Shown one piece after another: positions 43,901-57,713 of a stretch of DNA of 64,000 bases; position 1 is the first letter of the stretch; each line of letters starts with the position of its first letter. The DNA is taken from assembly GCF_041146795.1 (NCBI RefSeq), contig NC_135170.1, positions 31,049,533 through 31,113,532 on the forward strand. The letters run 5' to 3'. Source of the DNA: Maylandia zebra (lineage: Eukaryota > Chordata > Actinopteri > Cichliformes > Cichlidae). The notes under the pieces are model-generated. The model ran no database searches, had not been told where the DNA came from, and saw only the letters and a list, made by a program, of their open reading frames with translations. A program made the translations under genes and the position numbers.

Positions 43901-46900
43901 TCTGATGTTGGTTAATATATCATTATTTGGTGAAATGTTTGTTTTTTGCTTTAGGTTAAATCCTAGAATAGATGTGTGGAGAGTGAGGCTGCATATCCAC
44001 TAATTAACACTTTTTTAACATTTACAGCTTTCAACTTGATTAAATACTGTGCAAACGCTCTACCAATGGCTTGCTATTATTTATGGCTGCAAAACACACA
44101 AGAGCCAAGGGGATTTTTTTTCTCATTTACATGAGCCAAAAGCATTTTTTTTCCTAACTGTAAAAATAGATTTTTTTCATTTCCACTAGGAAAACACATT
44201 TTTTTTTACTGATCAATAGGCAACAATGCATAAACCAAGCAAATTTCAAAATATTGTATTAAAAGATAACACTTTTGAAACCATTTTGTGATATTTACGG
44301 AATTTTGTGTTGCCTTTCCTATTTGTGGCCCTGAAACTTTCCGCCTAAACAAAGCTCAACAACAATGAGTCTTACCGCAACCAAAATACAACCACAAACC
44401 ACACAAAGAGTTTTCATATAAGTGCAGAGTGGTTCTAATAAAGCAGGTCGAACATGTTTTTTTTTTTTAATCACGGGCATTAAGCAACCAACTCTTAAAT
44501 CTTTGCATTATAGAACTTTAGGATGCAAAAAACCTGACTCTACTTCTTGTAAGGCCAATGTAAGAGGATTAAAATAAATCCAGAAACAAATCAAACACAG
44601 TATATACACATATAAACTCACGCACAGCTGCAAAACTGAATGTGATTACCAACATAGACACATGTGATCAACAAAAACTTTTAACAATTGCATCATCTTT
44701 ATTTACACATGCCATTCATATTTGGGGGTCTCAAGATCCAAACTAAAAACAAAGATTTTCAAAGCCAGAAATACTGTTATTGACCAATTTGTATAAACTG
44801 TATGATCTGTCTCTATCAAGTTACCCCCAAATAATGCAGGAGTTCATCAGTTTGATGCTTGTAAGTGGGTCCAAATGTGTTCATTTAAAGCTCAGCTGAG
44901 GCTGTAAACCATTAGGGACTTGCTCTATGCTTTCCCAGAGTTGGGAATGGTTCCAACTTCGCAACAACACAAAGAAGAAAATAAGATTTTTGCATTTTGT
45001 CGTAGCAGTTCTCTTGTTCTGTAGCTCTGTCAGCATGCAAAGTAAAGGTCTCGAGTGTCACTGCGTAGTTCAACAAAAGCTGCAGAACTGTTTAACACTG
45101 ACTTGTGGCGTGAATCCATTATGGCAACATGTGCTGAAAAATCCTTTCATAAACAAGAAGTGCTGAGCAAAAGTCTTTTAACATCAAAATCTTCCCATGT
45201 GCTAAACAGAACCCTCCAAAATATCAACTGGATGCCATTACGAGGGAGATGATTAAATTGTGGAGGAATGATTACGGACTGGCAGGAATACTTTTTATCC
45301 ACAGAGAATTCAAGTCTTGGACTTGTGAATTTGTTTGCATAACAAATTGCAAATCTCTGAGCCACATTATGTTATTTAAGCATCTCAAGTCGGTCTAATT
45401 TCAATCCTTTGAAGTTTTTTGCCTTGGGTATCTCAAGAGCTGCAGTTGTTGGTGCAAGAACAGGGAGCCAGTTTTCTACATGTAGAGCAAAACAGTGCCA
45501 CAGGCTGAAAAAACCCCGGGTAAGATACAATGAGTCAATTTCATATAAACCTACTGTGTCAAAGCAAAGGAAGAGGCATGAATTTGACAAAAATGGGCTG
45601 ATGTGCAAAAGTAAAAGTGAAAATTTTTATGATTTTCCATCAGCGCTGTTGAAAATCCAGATTAAGAATTAATATTATAAATATTAGTTAACATTGAAAA
45701 ACGCATCTGATAACTTGGAATGACTAAGTGGTGTCTGGAGTCTGAGGATAAGCGCGCTGCTATTTCATGGGCGTCTGGACTTTATCACTGCTTTGACGTC
45801 GTCTTGCACACCATATTCCTTTTCATATTGCTACAGCAAACAGTGGCAGATGATGTGTAGATGCTAAACCACAGCTCTACTTTCCTATAATGTGGGCTGG
45901 CTCTCTTGACTGTATTTCTGAATAGACGTTGTTTCATTCTCTCCCTCATCCCCAACTCCTCTACACCAATTCTTGTCGTGTCTCCCTTCATCTCCTGTTC
46001 TCACTTTTCTCAGCCAGCATGCCGCCCCCCTCCCCCCTCCCCCTTCCTGTTGCTATGACTCATCGTCTGTATTAGCGGATAAAATGGTATTAGAGAGCCA
46101 GGCACCAAAGGGCACGATCTGCTCATTTATCATGCATACTGTTACATCAGTGCATCTTTACCAATTTGATCCAGCTAATTAAACCATATTGAAAAGCCTA
46201 TTGTGCCTCTAACAGCGAACAATTATCTTGCTTTGCAATACAGGAACAGTATTCACCACTGATAAACACTCAACAATTAACCTCAAATACCCAGGAGGTT
46301 AAATTCAATTTCCGGTGCAAATGCATTTTTATACTTCTCTGCATTGTTTTTGTTTCAGCAATTTAAATATTAATGCACCTGAAACCCCCCAGGAGCACAG
46401 TCGCTAAAATAAGGCTGAGTGGCGTTTATATACAAGCAAAGGTTAGAGGCTAAAACAGCGACCTTACTCGAAAAATGAATGCTATAAATACATTTTCTAA
46501 AGTGCAGATATGAATAATTGAGAAGTAAAATCCAACACATCCATTTCCTGTTTCACGGTAAATAAGGGCAAATCTGTATTCACCTCGACCCCCTTTAATA
46601 TCCCACTTCCTGTATCCCACTTCTACTCCTCCACCTACCAATGGTCTCCCCGGTCCCAGCTCGGGACGAGTGCCAGCATCAGCAGCAATAAAATATTTAT
46701 CAGTCTCCTTCACTTTCACTGCTGTCATGGGAGATAAGACAACCAGACTTGCCTCACTTAGTAAGCCATTCAAAGGTGCTTGAATGCAATATGTGGGGCA
46801 AAACCCCAGGAGTCAATGTGGAAGAGCCCTGCTGGCCAACTGGACTGGGACTCACTGGAAATTAAAGGAAAATTCAAATCATGGAATGTCTGGGGACGGC

Positions 46901-48950
46901 TGAAGCAGAGCATCAAGTTTCTTTTAACTTTGGATAAAGAAAGGGAAAATGGAGATTTTCTCCTGGCTGGTCTTCTCTGGCTGTAGCAGATGTATCAGAT
47001 GAAGATAGTTCCCTACATAACACCCTAAAAAAAGTGACATTAGTACGGGATGCAAGAGCGGACATTGATTGCTAAATTATATTTTGCCTAATTTGGTCTT
47101 CCTTTTAATAGCTCTGGTTAATAATATTCCCTCTATGTTTGAAACACCTGTTTTAAATCTCGGGGAAGCGGAAGTGGTCCAAAGAAGCAGGGTGATAATT
47201 ACAGACAGAAACGATTTGTGTTCAAAAAGCCAAATAAAGCCGTCACGCAACTTTCCAAATGTTGATAATTTATCCTCAGTCAGCAGAGGGTCAGCGTTTT
47301 GGGTAGCGTCTAAGCAGAAACACGGTACTTTCTGTGAAGGGTAGGAAATGTCCAGCATTGCTCATGGTCACACCTAAAGTGCTGATTGTGAACATCATCA
47401 AATAGCCTCAATGCCATCGAGAACTACATTATTGATGACACTAATGGGGCTGAAACACATCAGCGTTAGATGAGGGGGGTGGTCCTCCTGGGCTGAAGTG
47501 GCACAATTTAAGTGCATCGCGCCCCCATTCACGACCACATTTCCCTTTACCCGCAACCACCTTTATAGCCAAACACGGTGACACTAAACGCTGATGTGTG
47601 CTCATCAGATCTCAGCTGGGGACAATTAGAAAGAAGGCCATATTTGATTAAAGAATGCACTCTCACCTGATGGCCTTTAACTTTCTTCCTTTCTTCTTTC
47701 CACATGAAAGCGCTGACGCATGCACCGCAGACACACGCCCACACACATCTCTTCTGACAGTTCCTGCTGAACACTCGCTGCATATGGTCACATTTAGGCA
47801 TGTTTACGCACAAGAACTGCAAAGGGGACTCATGCATGCGAGTTAAAATTAGCGAGGAAGCCTGTTCGCAGCGGGATAATTGAAATGAATGAGGAGGGGA
47901 GGTTTACTGGTTGAGCCTGACTGAAATCAAAACAAAGGTTTCAACCTCACAAATTCAAATGATTATTTACTTTGGAGGTCTGGTGTTTGTCTGTGTCTGG
48001 ATCATTCAGTTAGTGTCACCCTCCTGTATCACTTCTGCCTGCAAACAGTAATAAGAGCAAAGGGTGATGACAGACTCACCCTTAAAGAAAAAGCACAGGA
48101 TTTGATGCTGTCTAAAAGGAAACTGAACGCACATACATCCCTGCTTGCCTCATTTCCCGTGACCCTTTCTCCTCCTACTTGTACACCAGCCCTTCCTCAA
48201 CACTAGAATATGTTCTTTTTGGGGGGGTTTGGGACCACCCTCACAGACTGCTTATAGTTGTGCTGCGTCAAACAATCTAGAGAATCATTCGAGCGAATCA
48301 AGCGACTGCTCACGCAGAGCTTGTTGATCATTCTACCTGTGTCTATATCATTACTTCCATCTGCTCCGCTCAGTCTGCTTGTATAATGTGACAGGTCTCA
48401 TAGTCGGCCTCTTAGCAGCGCTGCTGTTTACAAGGTGTTTAGAGCTTCAATTGGTGCCAGTGTTTACTTGCCGGAGCCGCTTACAACGTAAAAGCAAGCG
48501 CTGGGACATTGCTGCAGGGTTTTTCACACTGACAATATGTTGTTTCTCAACACGACACCCGCTAAGCAATTCCTGTGAAAAACACATATTCCGAAGCATA
48601 TGGATATGCAGATAAGAGCTCTGCAAGTCCCAGACATCCACACAGGCATGTGGCTTTATTTATAGTTCTGCCATTCCCAATGATTTATTTCCCTTCAAGA
48701 CAAACAGCACGGAGATGGCGAGGAGATTTTGAAGAGTGTAAACTTGCTACGTGCTCCATTTTTGTGAAATTCATAGTAAAACGAGCAATGTCTGGTGTTA
48801 ATTAAGCAGTTTATAAAGCTGCATTCTTGTCGCAAAATCTCATGTTGTGAAACCTTTATTCCAAACAGCTTTGTACCCATTGAATGTTGTGTACAACACA
48901 ACAGTCTTTGTGGTGTTTTTGCAGCTCTCTCAAGGTGACCGCTCTTATAT

Positions 48951-49017
<67 letters not shown>

Positions 49018-52000
49018 GGTATTTGAAAAACAGTGACACTGCCTCTGTAATGAATGTGAGCTTTAGTGTCGCCCCCCACCCCTGTCGGCATTTCTACTAT
49101 ACTCTCAACTCATTCAACTGCTAAAGCACACTCATAGGGCACACAAACACTCTCGCTTTCACATTGTATGCATAATTCAGCAGGCATCCAATTATATCTG
49201 AAAATAAGTCTATATGAAAATGCAATATTAATAGATTACTTTGTGCCCCGAGGAACTCTCAGTGTAAGAATAAGCTAATTTGAGGTCATCATTTCCTCAG
49301 TCATGAACTCTCCCAAATCCTCCCGACTCCAAATAGCACAGAAGAACAAATCTGAAGAGCTTGGAGTAATTCAAAGGCAGCCAGTAATAAGTCACCACAG
49401 CTTTTACCTCATTTCTCTGATAACACTACTGTGGTCTGATATGTTTTTTTCTCCCTTTGCACACAACTCACAACAAAAACTTATACAGTGAAATGTGCCT
49501 TAAACTCAAGGTTTTTTGCACACACACACATACCCTGTGAAGGTTTAGCAAACATATGACACAAACCAGAAATAACATGTGTTTTATATAGATGATGCTA
49601 CTACTCAGTCCGCCAGTTTACACACTCTTACTTCAGGCAGATCAAGCTATCCTACTGAACAGTATCTGCTTCTTATGTTGTTTGGTACCTTGCAGTTAGA
49701 CGTTTATGCCTATTATCAGCATTTGTGATGATGGTTATTATTTAGTCTTACTTCAGTTACAAAAAGCTTAAATAAAGGCGGGAGTTACATTGGATCATTA
49801 ATGTAACTCCTGGAAGTGTTTGCCAATTTACATTAAAAAAAAATCCAACCTTGGTAATAAAGTGTTATTTTCTCTGGGTTGTCTTTATCTGTCTGAAGCA
49901 ACTTGGTAAGAACTCAATGCGCCTTTTGCGATACATTACTGGGTAGTTCAAATAGAACAGTTTTTGACTGTAGCGCAATTCAAATTCCATATCTGTATTT
50001 CTCCCTCACCTCATGGTGTTATCCTTGAAATCAAGGAAGATCAGCAAGGAAAAGAAACAGGAGGTCAAGTTTTAAACATACGACTGCAGCCTTACATTAT
50101 GTTATGATATATTCAATTATGATATGGCAATTAAAAATTCTATTTGTGCTTTTAGATCAGTTTATATCATGACCAGGTAACAAAAGTATCTTAATTTACT
50201 TAAGTCAGTGATGATGACTTTTAAAGACAGGCTTTCAGTGGAAGGATGTGGATGCACCTGCATTTCACTCCCCGTGTATGACTGAGATTAAAGCAGTTTA
50301 CTCAGCACAGCACAAACACTCTGGGATCAATATCATAATGAGCACAGCAGGCTTTTGACTCGCTCCCCAACAAGAGCACCTTTCTTGTCCCGAAGCACAA
50401 ATCACTAAAGAGCCCAGTGGATCAATGTGTCCTTCCTTTTAATGAATGTGCAGTAAACATGATTAATGTCATTATACTCACTGTTTTTCTCCCTGTTTAT
50501 CTCCTCACATTTCCTTCTCTCTTCATCTTCTAATCTCTTTTATTTTTTTACTCATCTCCATTCCTTTCAAACCTTTCCTCTAATGTGTAGGCGAGACCTT
50601 CTCTGAGAACTACAGTCATACAGAGGAGTGCAAGACATGCACTCAGTGCACCGGGTTGATGCGGATGGAGACGCCATGCACCGACTCCAACGATGCCAAA
50701 TGCATTTGTAACTATAACTATTTCTTCAACACTGTAACTGGCCGTTGTGAGCAGTGTACGGTATGCCCTTTGGGACAGGGCGTGTACTCCCACTGTGATC
50801 ACGATCACGATACGGTGTGTGAGGAATGTGTCGACGAAACCTTCTCTGACGAGGAAAACTCCCTCGAACCCTGCCTGCCCTGCACCATCTGTGATGAAAA
50901 CGAAACACAACAAGCTAATTGCACGCCAACCAGTGACACTGTCTGCTACAGTAAGTCTGCACTGCACGCTCTGCACACTCACGTTGGTTTCATATAGTTG
51001 AATTTTTTTTAAAGGATATTTTTTCACCTTTGAACGAAACCAAGGTAAAAACGAACCAAGATGGTTTCTATGCCAAACATATCAGGGGTAAAAGTCCGTT
51101 TAAAAAGTTAGAAGCTCCACACTAAAACTGCACAGTAGCTACAAGTAATTTTAAAACAGCATCATATATGTCTCAGTCACATTTTGCACAAATCAGCAGG
51201 GGTAACTTCCACATGTGTGGGAACAAACGTGGTCAGAGGTCATCCCTGGTCTGATTTTTAAATAGCAGGATGCTCAAAGTTTTAGCATTAAAAGGTCAAA
51301 GTTTGCTGCAGTGTCAACAAAGGGACAATGAATAATCGTCTCGACCACAAAACAGAAGCTCAGAATGTCAGAGCTAAGTCAAGCTCCTTGTACCAAAGGA
51401 AGCTATAAATTCGCTTGGGTTAGACAAGGCGTGAAATTGACCTCATCAGGGGGCCGCAAAGTTCAAATCTATGGGGTAAAATGTCTTCGCTGGTATTGCT
51501 CTCGATTTCCTGTATGAAAAAATGTTCTTCTGCATTATCTTATGGGAAAGCATGCTTGAACCAGTGAGGCAATTTTGAATAAATGCTTCAAAGAATGATC
51601 ATAATAGATGGAACACTGCCTAAAGGCCTACTAATCTCTTGTGCACATTATCAATGTATTGAAAAATGTTTATGTATAAATTTTGGTATTCAGCAAGGAG
51701 CTGTAATAATCCCCTTTTAAACGTTGAGAGGGTTGAGATTTCATGGCCTCAAACACTGGTGGTGGCAGGTGGATATACCAAGTTAATGAGCCTCAGAAAT
51801 TTGTCAAGCCCATGTTGTAGTAGAGAGGATGACTTGAAGCTTCTTATAATAGATTCTAATGGCAAAAAAGACAATGGAGAAATGAACTGGAGGGAGAAAA
51901 AGCAGGAATAATGACTCTAAACATACATAACAACTTTTATATGAGCGCCACATTTAGCATTTTATTATTAATTGATCAGTAAGATAATTTTTTACACCAT

Positions 52001-52843
52001 TCAAATTATGGTCTATTTTTTATATTGTTTGCCACCATGATAAAATGATAAAGAAATCAGACAGATTAATTGCTATTTTCAAAACTAATTAATTAGCTAA
52101 AAACTACAATTTTTAAAAAATTAAAATTTAGACTTTAGTTTTAGTTGCCTGAATAATGCATTGGCTCATCTCAAAAATATATATGGTCCAGGCATATAAT
52201 CTACTTCCACTTGGAATTTCAAAGTAATGCCTACCATTAGCCTGGCCTGTCCAAAAATATCTGCTGTCCCGTAGGCCACAATGCAGCCTTTTGCTGCCCA
52301 TTTAGCGCCCACCCAAGCAGATCAACTGTGACCCGCCTTGTCCTGAGTGATGGTACTGCAGCAGCAGTAACGGTGGGGACTGGAGATGGCATGATATGTG
52401 ACTGTTTGAAAAATAATAGCACCAGTGGGCCTGCGGGTAATGGCTGCAGTCACATGCGGTCATGATGATGCTTGCTGACCTTACATGGTGGTCTTTGATA
52501 CTGTGCATACAGTAAGCTTGGTATGACAAAGGAGAAAGTGCCTTACTGGCAATTTTTACAGGAGGAATTTTTATATTTTATTCTTATCCCGCTGCCTTAT
52601 TTTTATACAGTAAATAAGATGTGATTAAAGCATTTTAAAGTTCCCAGATCTTCATATCCAGCTGTCACCAAGTGTCAATTACATGATACAATGACAGAGT
52701 CAGAAAGAGAAAGAGAGGGCTGCCGCATATGTGCTGTGCTGGTATTCTATGCAGAGGGGTCGATATCAGTCCAGGGATTTCTTCTACTTGTGCTCAGGTT
52801 TCGCTGAGTGACCTCTATGAGCACCCACACTTGACTACAGTAT

Positions 52844-52906
<63 letters not shown>

Positions 52907-55900
52907 CAAGCTTAGTCGTCTCCAACTTCAGACACACAAATGTTTTATATGAGCATCCCGAATCAATACAACTGATAGCAGGCTAACATGACGCGCGCAC
53001 ACTCTTCCCCTGCCAAGTGTGATTTTATTCCTACGTTTTTCATTAAAGACGCTGCACATGCGTGAACCTTTTTGATCTGAAGCTGTAAACACCTCCGCCA
53101 CATTTTTATCGAAGACCTTTGATCCTGTTGGCCTTGAGATAGCTTTTCCAAAAGGTGTTGTCCGGCCTCCAGTTGAGCAGGTTTGCATTAAACGTGAAAT
53201 GCTGAGCATCTGTTTGACAGCTTTTCCAAGAGAAGCGGAGTGAAAGATTAAAAACACAGATAAAGCAGACTTCTTTGCTCTTTTTTACCCCACGCTCATC
53301 ACCTTCTCTCCTCCCCCTCTTTCTATCTCTTCCCACAGTGGCCCTCAAGTGGCTCGGTAAGCGGAGTGGTGGAAGTTGGCCAGTGTGCATTCAGTGCCTC
53401 CACTGCTGCAGTATAATTACTCCTGCTAATCAGAGCACTTTACAGCAGCTCCTCTGTTCATCTGTACCCCCTCCTCCGTCTCTCCTAACACTCTGCCTCT
53501 CTGTCTATCCTCCCCTCTACTCTTCCTATTAACCCCCCCTCACAGAAGACAGAGCGCTCACTTGAATAGTTCGTAGTACGTGTGCGTATGATAGATGTGT
53601 GCACGGCAGGCAATTGAGATAGAAGCTGAGCTGAGACAGAGGGAGAGTGTTTGGTGGCTGATAAAGAGGTCATTGTGCGTGTTCTGCGCCTGATAGTTGC
53701 TCATCTCCACCCTGAACTGGCAGCAGTCAAGACATCAACCACTGCTCAAGACCCTGGGGTTAACTTCACCATAAAGACCTCAATGGCTCATAAAAATTCA
53801 ATCTTTTTTTTTTCTCCCCTTTTGGTCCACACCCCACTAATAAACACATCTCCCTGAACACACAGGCCCACGCTCATAAAATCCAGGGTTAGTTTTATTT
53901 AGCGTCACGATTGTTTTAAACCCTCTGCTCCGAAAATTAAATTGTTAAAGTTCCACTGCTGCCTTTAAGCTCCTGCTCTGTTCCAGTTAGTGTATGCAGC
54001 CTCTGCAGGCTTATATTTGTCCTTTGGTCTACAGCCAGAGTTTTTTTTTCTTCAACCTATAGAAATGAGAGCATGAAGGAGTCACAATAAAGATGTAGCA
54101 CACTGTACTTTATGTGTTGAGTCAGAGTTATGCAAAGGATGCTCCCAGGAGAGCTGTCGTCTTGGCTCGGAAAGAGATAAACGATTTACAGCAAATCCTA
54201 GGTGAGACTCGTACTGTAAGCATACATCTGCATATAGGGAGCACTGATTGCACCAAAGCGTACTTACAGAAGAGTGACATGATTTAAAAGCCAGTGTGAA
54301 GACAAACGTGTAGGGATTGCAACTTATTTGACAAACTGTATATAAGCCTAGACCATCTGCACACTTTCACACCTTCCATTCAAAATGTGCTCTATTTGTG
54401 AGCTCAGGTTGCATTGCTAATACCATTAGCCATCCCTGCATTAGCCGGATGATGTATGGCAGAGCTTAGGAAACCTGACTACATCCCAGGAAAGGTCAAG
54501 AAATGCATGTAATACAAACACCCATGTTCCACTCCCTCCTTTTAGACAGATCCCAATCAATAGTGCCGCTTTAAATAGGTCTCCGCATTATTTCTGTTTC
54601 TAAGTATGGCTCTGTTGTGCTCTGTTTTTCTGTCCCACGAAATATTTTTTCTGCTTTTTCAGCAACCCAATACCCTTACGACAGAACTGCCCCGCCACAG
54701 TCATGCAGAAAGACAGACCAACGTGGACTCTTAATGACAAACAGAAAAAAAGTCCAGACAAATTGCCCATCAAGATGCAAATGAACTATTAAAAGAATCA
54801 TCTGTATGTAATATATGCAACAAATCACCATGAAGAAACCTGAGTATTTGCTATATCAGAAGAAATAGGACAGCTATTGGCTGTCATGGTCCACTGAATA
54901 TCTTTTTCGTGTTGTTAACATCAGCGGTCACAGCAATCATGTGGTGTGGTTTTCCTTCCATTACTAGTCTTGTCTGGAAGATTGTTCCCTTACTCAATAT
55001 CCAACATTCATATAATACAGAATATAAATGACATGACACTGATACATTCGAACCATGCATTTAAAGTACGAGCTAGAGGGGAGGTGGGCTGCAAAGTAGC
55101 TTGTAGATGTGTTAGCAGGAAAGTTGACCCTAGTTTTTTGGTGGAGCCTTCAAATGAGTGATTTGCCAAAGACGTGTGAAACAGAGTACCAGCTGACTGA
55201 CGGTCACCTGTTGGAGTTTTTTTTTCTTTTTAGGTTAAATATAACTATGCCATTAGAATAAATTCTATTTAGGGGGCGCTAGCGAGCCAGCAATGGAGTA
55301 GGACGTGTTTCTGAAGGCTCCCGCTAACCGAGTTTCAGAATAAATTCTATTTAAATTTTAATTGAATTCTTTATATATAATTATTATTTAAAAAGGATGT
55401 TATATCTGATTTTAAATACACCATGTTTAAAGGTTATATTGTACTTATTGATAAAAGCTTAGAACACAGAAATATAATACGTGGAAACCAGATAGCAGCC
55501 CTAAAAAAATCATAACATCTGTAAAGAGGGGACACCGAAAGTATTTCGGATTGAGTGTCCCGGTGTTTGGCCATGAAGGAAACCCCAGGAGTCTCCACAG
55601 GGTTAATCCTGCAAGTGCAAGACAAAGCTAATGAGGCGCAGCCTGAGGTTCTGGTGGGAATTACTGGCTCAGATCTGAACCAGGCTGCACAACTCCGTCC
55701 CCACTCTGCTGTTGTGCTCAGAGGGGTCTTAGATTTGCCTGGACAGACCTCTTACTTGGCCTGCTCGACCACACTTTGACAGAAGGCATAATCTGTAACC
55801 TTCTCTGCAGAGCTTTTCTGTCATCTAACAGAATCGCTGCTTTGTAACTTGCAGAACTTTTCAAAACAAATGCATAATATGACAGGAGTGTTGGAGAGAT

Positions 55901-57654
55901 ATGATGGATGCATTGTTTTTTCAGAAGAAGCAATGCCATGGAGCTGCTGCAAAATGGAAAATTACATTGAAATAATTAATGGAGCTCACAACGAAAGAGG
56001 AAATAGGACAATTTATGAAAATTACTTCTTTACAGACATAGCTATGATAGAAACCAGACCCGTCCAGTAGCACAGTGCTCTTCTCGCTTCTCTGGCCTCA
56101 ACAAAGGCTAAACTCAATATGATGACCTCGCTAAAACCCCAGACTTTGTTCAGCTAGAAACCATATGGCCTCAATGTTGTGCAGTGCGCAAAGATCACAC
56201 AGATGGAGATGTGGCGAGGGGAGACCTGGCATGTAAGGCCCAAACTTGGTGTGGGGAAAGCTGAGTGTGTAGTGGGTGGTGGATATTTACCCCCTTAGTT
56301 AAAGAGCATTCCTTCTTTCTGCACAGAGCAACTCAGGAAGAACCCATCTGTCTATCAGAAACAGCTGCTACATGAGTGCAGCACGCCAGACATCTGCTTG
56401 GGGACTTGGTGACTTGTTTGATTATGGTATATGCACGGGAATATACAATGAAATTAATACATTAAGGTGTTGATTTATACACAGGAAGTGAATAAAGTTT
56501 ATATGTATATTATACTATATACTTCTATGACTTCTTGGTTCTCAGAGAACTTATCTCTATTTTTGTAATGTTTGGATTTTTCCTTTTTTAGACAGTAATG
56601 GATGAATAAAAAGATTTTCCCAGAAGTTTTCATACAGTACTCCCCTTAACATTACAAGCAGGGCAAAATTTTCCAGTGCTTTGGTTTATGATAAACTATA
56701 TATAGCAACAACAAGTGGTGTTGCTGTGAAACTAAAATGGTGAACGCTGTACAGAAAGCTGGTAAAAGTCTCCATGCTGCCACTGGCACAGCCTCCTCAA
56801 AATATTGAGCTCAGAGTGCATCATGTTAACTTCTGAAAATCCTGTCAGCAATGATGCAGTGGAACCAACTTAAAACAAAAGGGCAGTTCTAGTGAAAAGT
56901 TTACCTACATTCATCACGGACATGAATGCCATGGTAATTTGGAGCTTCCATGCAGTACACAGTCAGAGACAGAAATAAATATTTTTTTCGCCTGCAATGT
57001 GGACAGAATTTAATTGTGCTCTATTTCTATAGCTGTATATAAGCAGTTTAAATAACATGTTTCCTGTCTCATAAATGCTCCTGTCTCTCTGTTTTCTTCC
57101 TTATAGATCCTAGTTTACCTACCGATGTCATTCCTACCTCCGATTTGGATATATCTTCATCCTCCCTCCCTGATCCCTTCCTTCCTGATGCCTCCTACAG
57201 CCCACTGCCAGGAGGAGAAACGACTACGTCCAGCGCTGGTTCTCCTCGCTTCCTCGGTCACGGCCTCAATGAAAACCTCATACCTATCTACTGCTCTATC
57301 CTGGCTGCCATGGTGGTGGGTCTTGCCGCTTATCTCATCTTTAGGAGGTCAGTTTGTGAAGAGAAATAATTAAAAGCAACTCTATGGTCAAGGATATTGG
57401 CTCATTTGGGTTTTACAACTTATTCAAAAATATTGCCTGGTGTAGAATGAGTGAACAACGATGGTGGTCTGGATGTTGCTTGGAGCGACATCTGCCCCAG
57501 GCAACATCTGGTTGAAAAGTAGTAGTAAGGTGGCTGGTCGAATATTAATTCCAGTTGTGGTTGAAGAGGCTTTAAGCCATTTGTGCTAAAACACACCATA
57601 ACAAAAAAACCCCAAACTCAGTTCTTAATACTTCAGAGAGCTGTCTCTCTTTTG

Positions 57655-57713
<59 letters not shown>

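Larger units (their letters stand above)
50951..57106 (+). other. ngfr: ngfr intron 3
   Basis: About 6.2 kb. It holds a (CA)n array (52845-52904), a possible 18-nt microexon (53339-53356) and a short insertion with 17-bp duplications (55255-55353). No other coding segment was recognised. Confidence 0.6.

Noticed and set aside
50548-51027. 159-codon minus-strand open frame
   Set aside because: Antisense of ngfr exon 3, whose plus-strand cysteine pattern is unmistakable.
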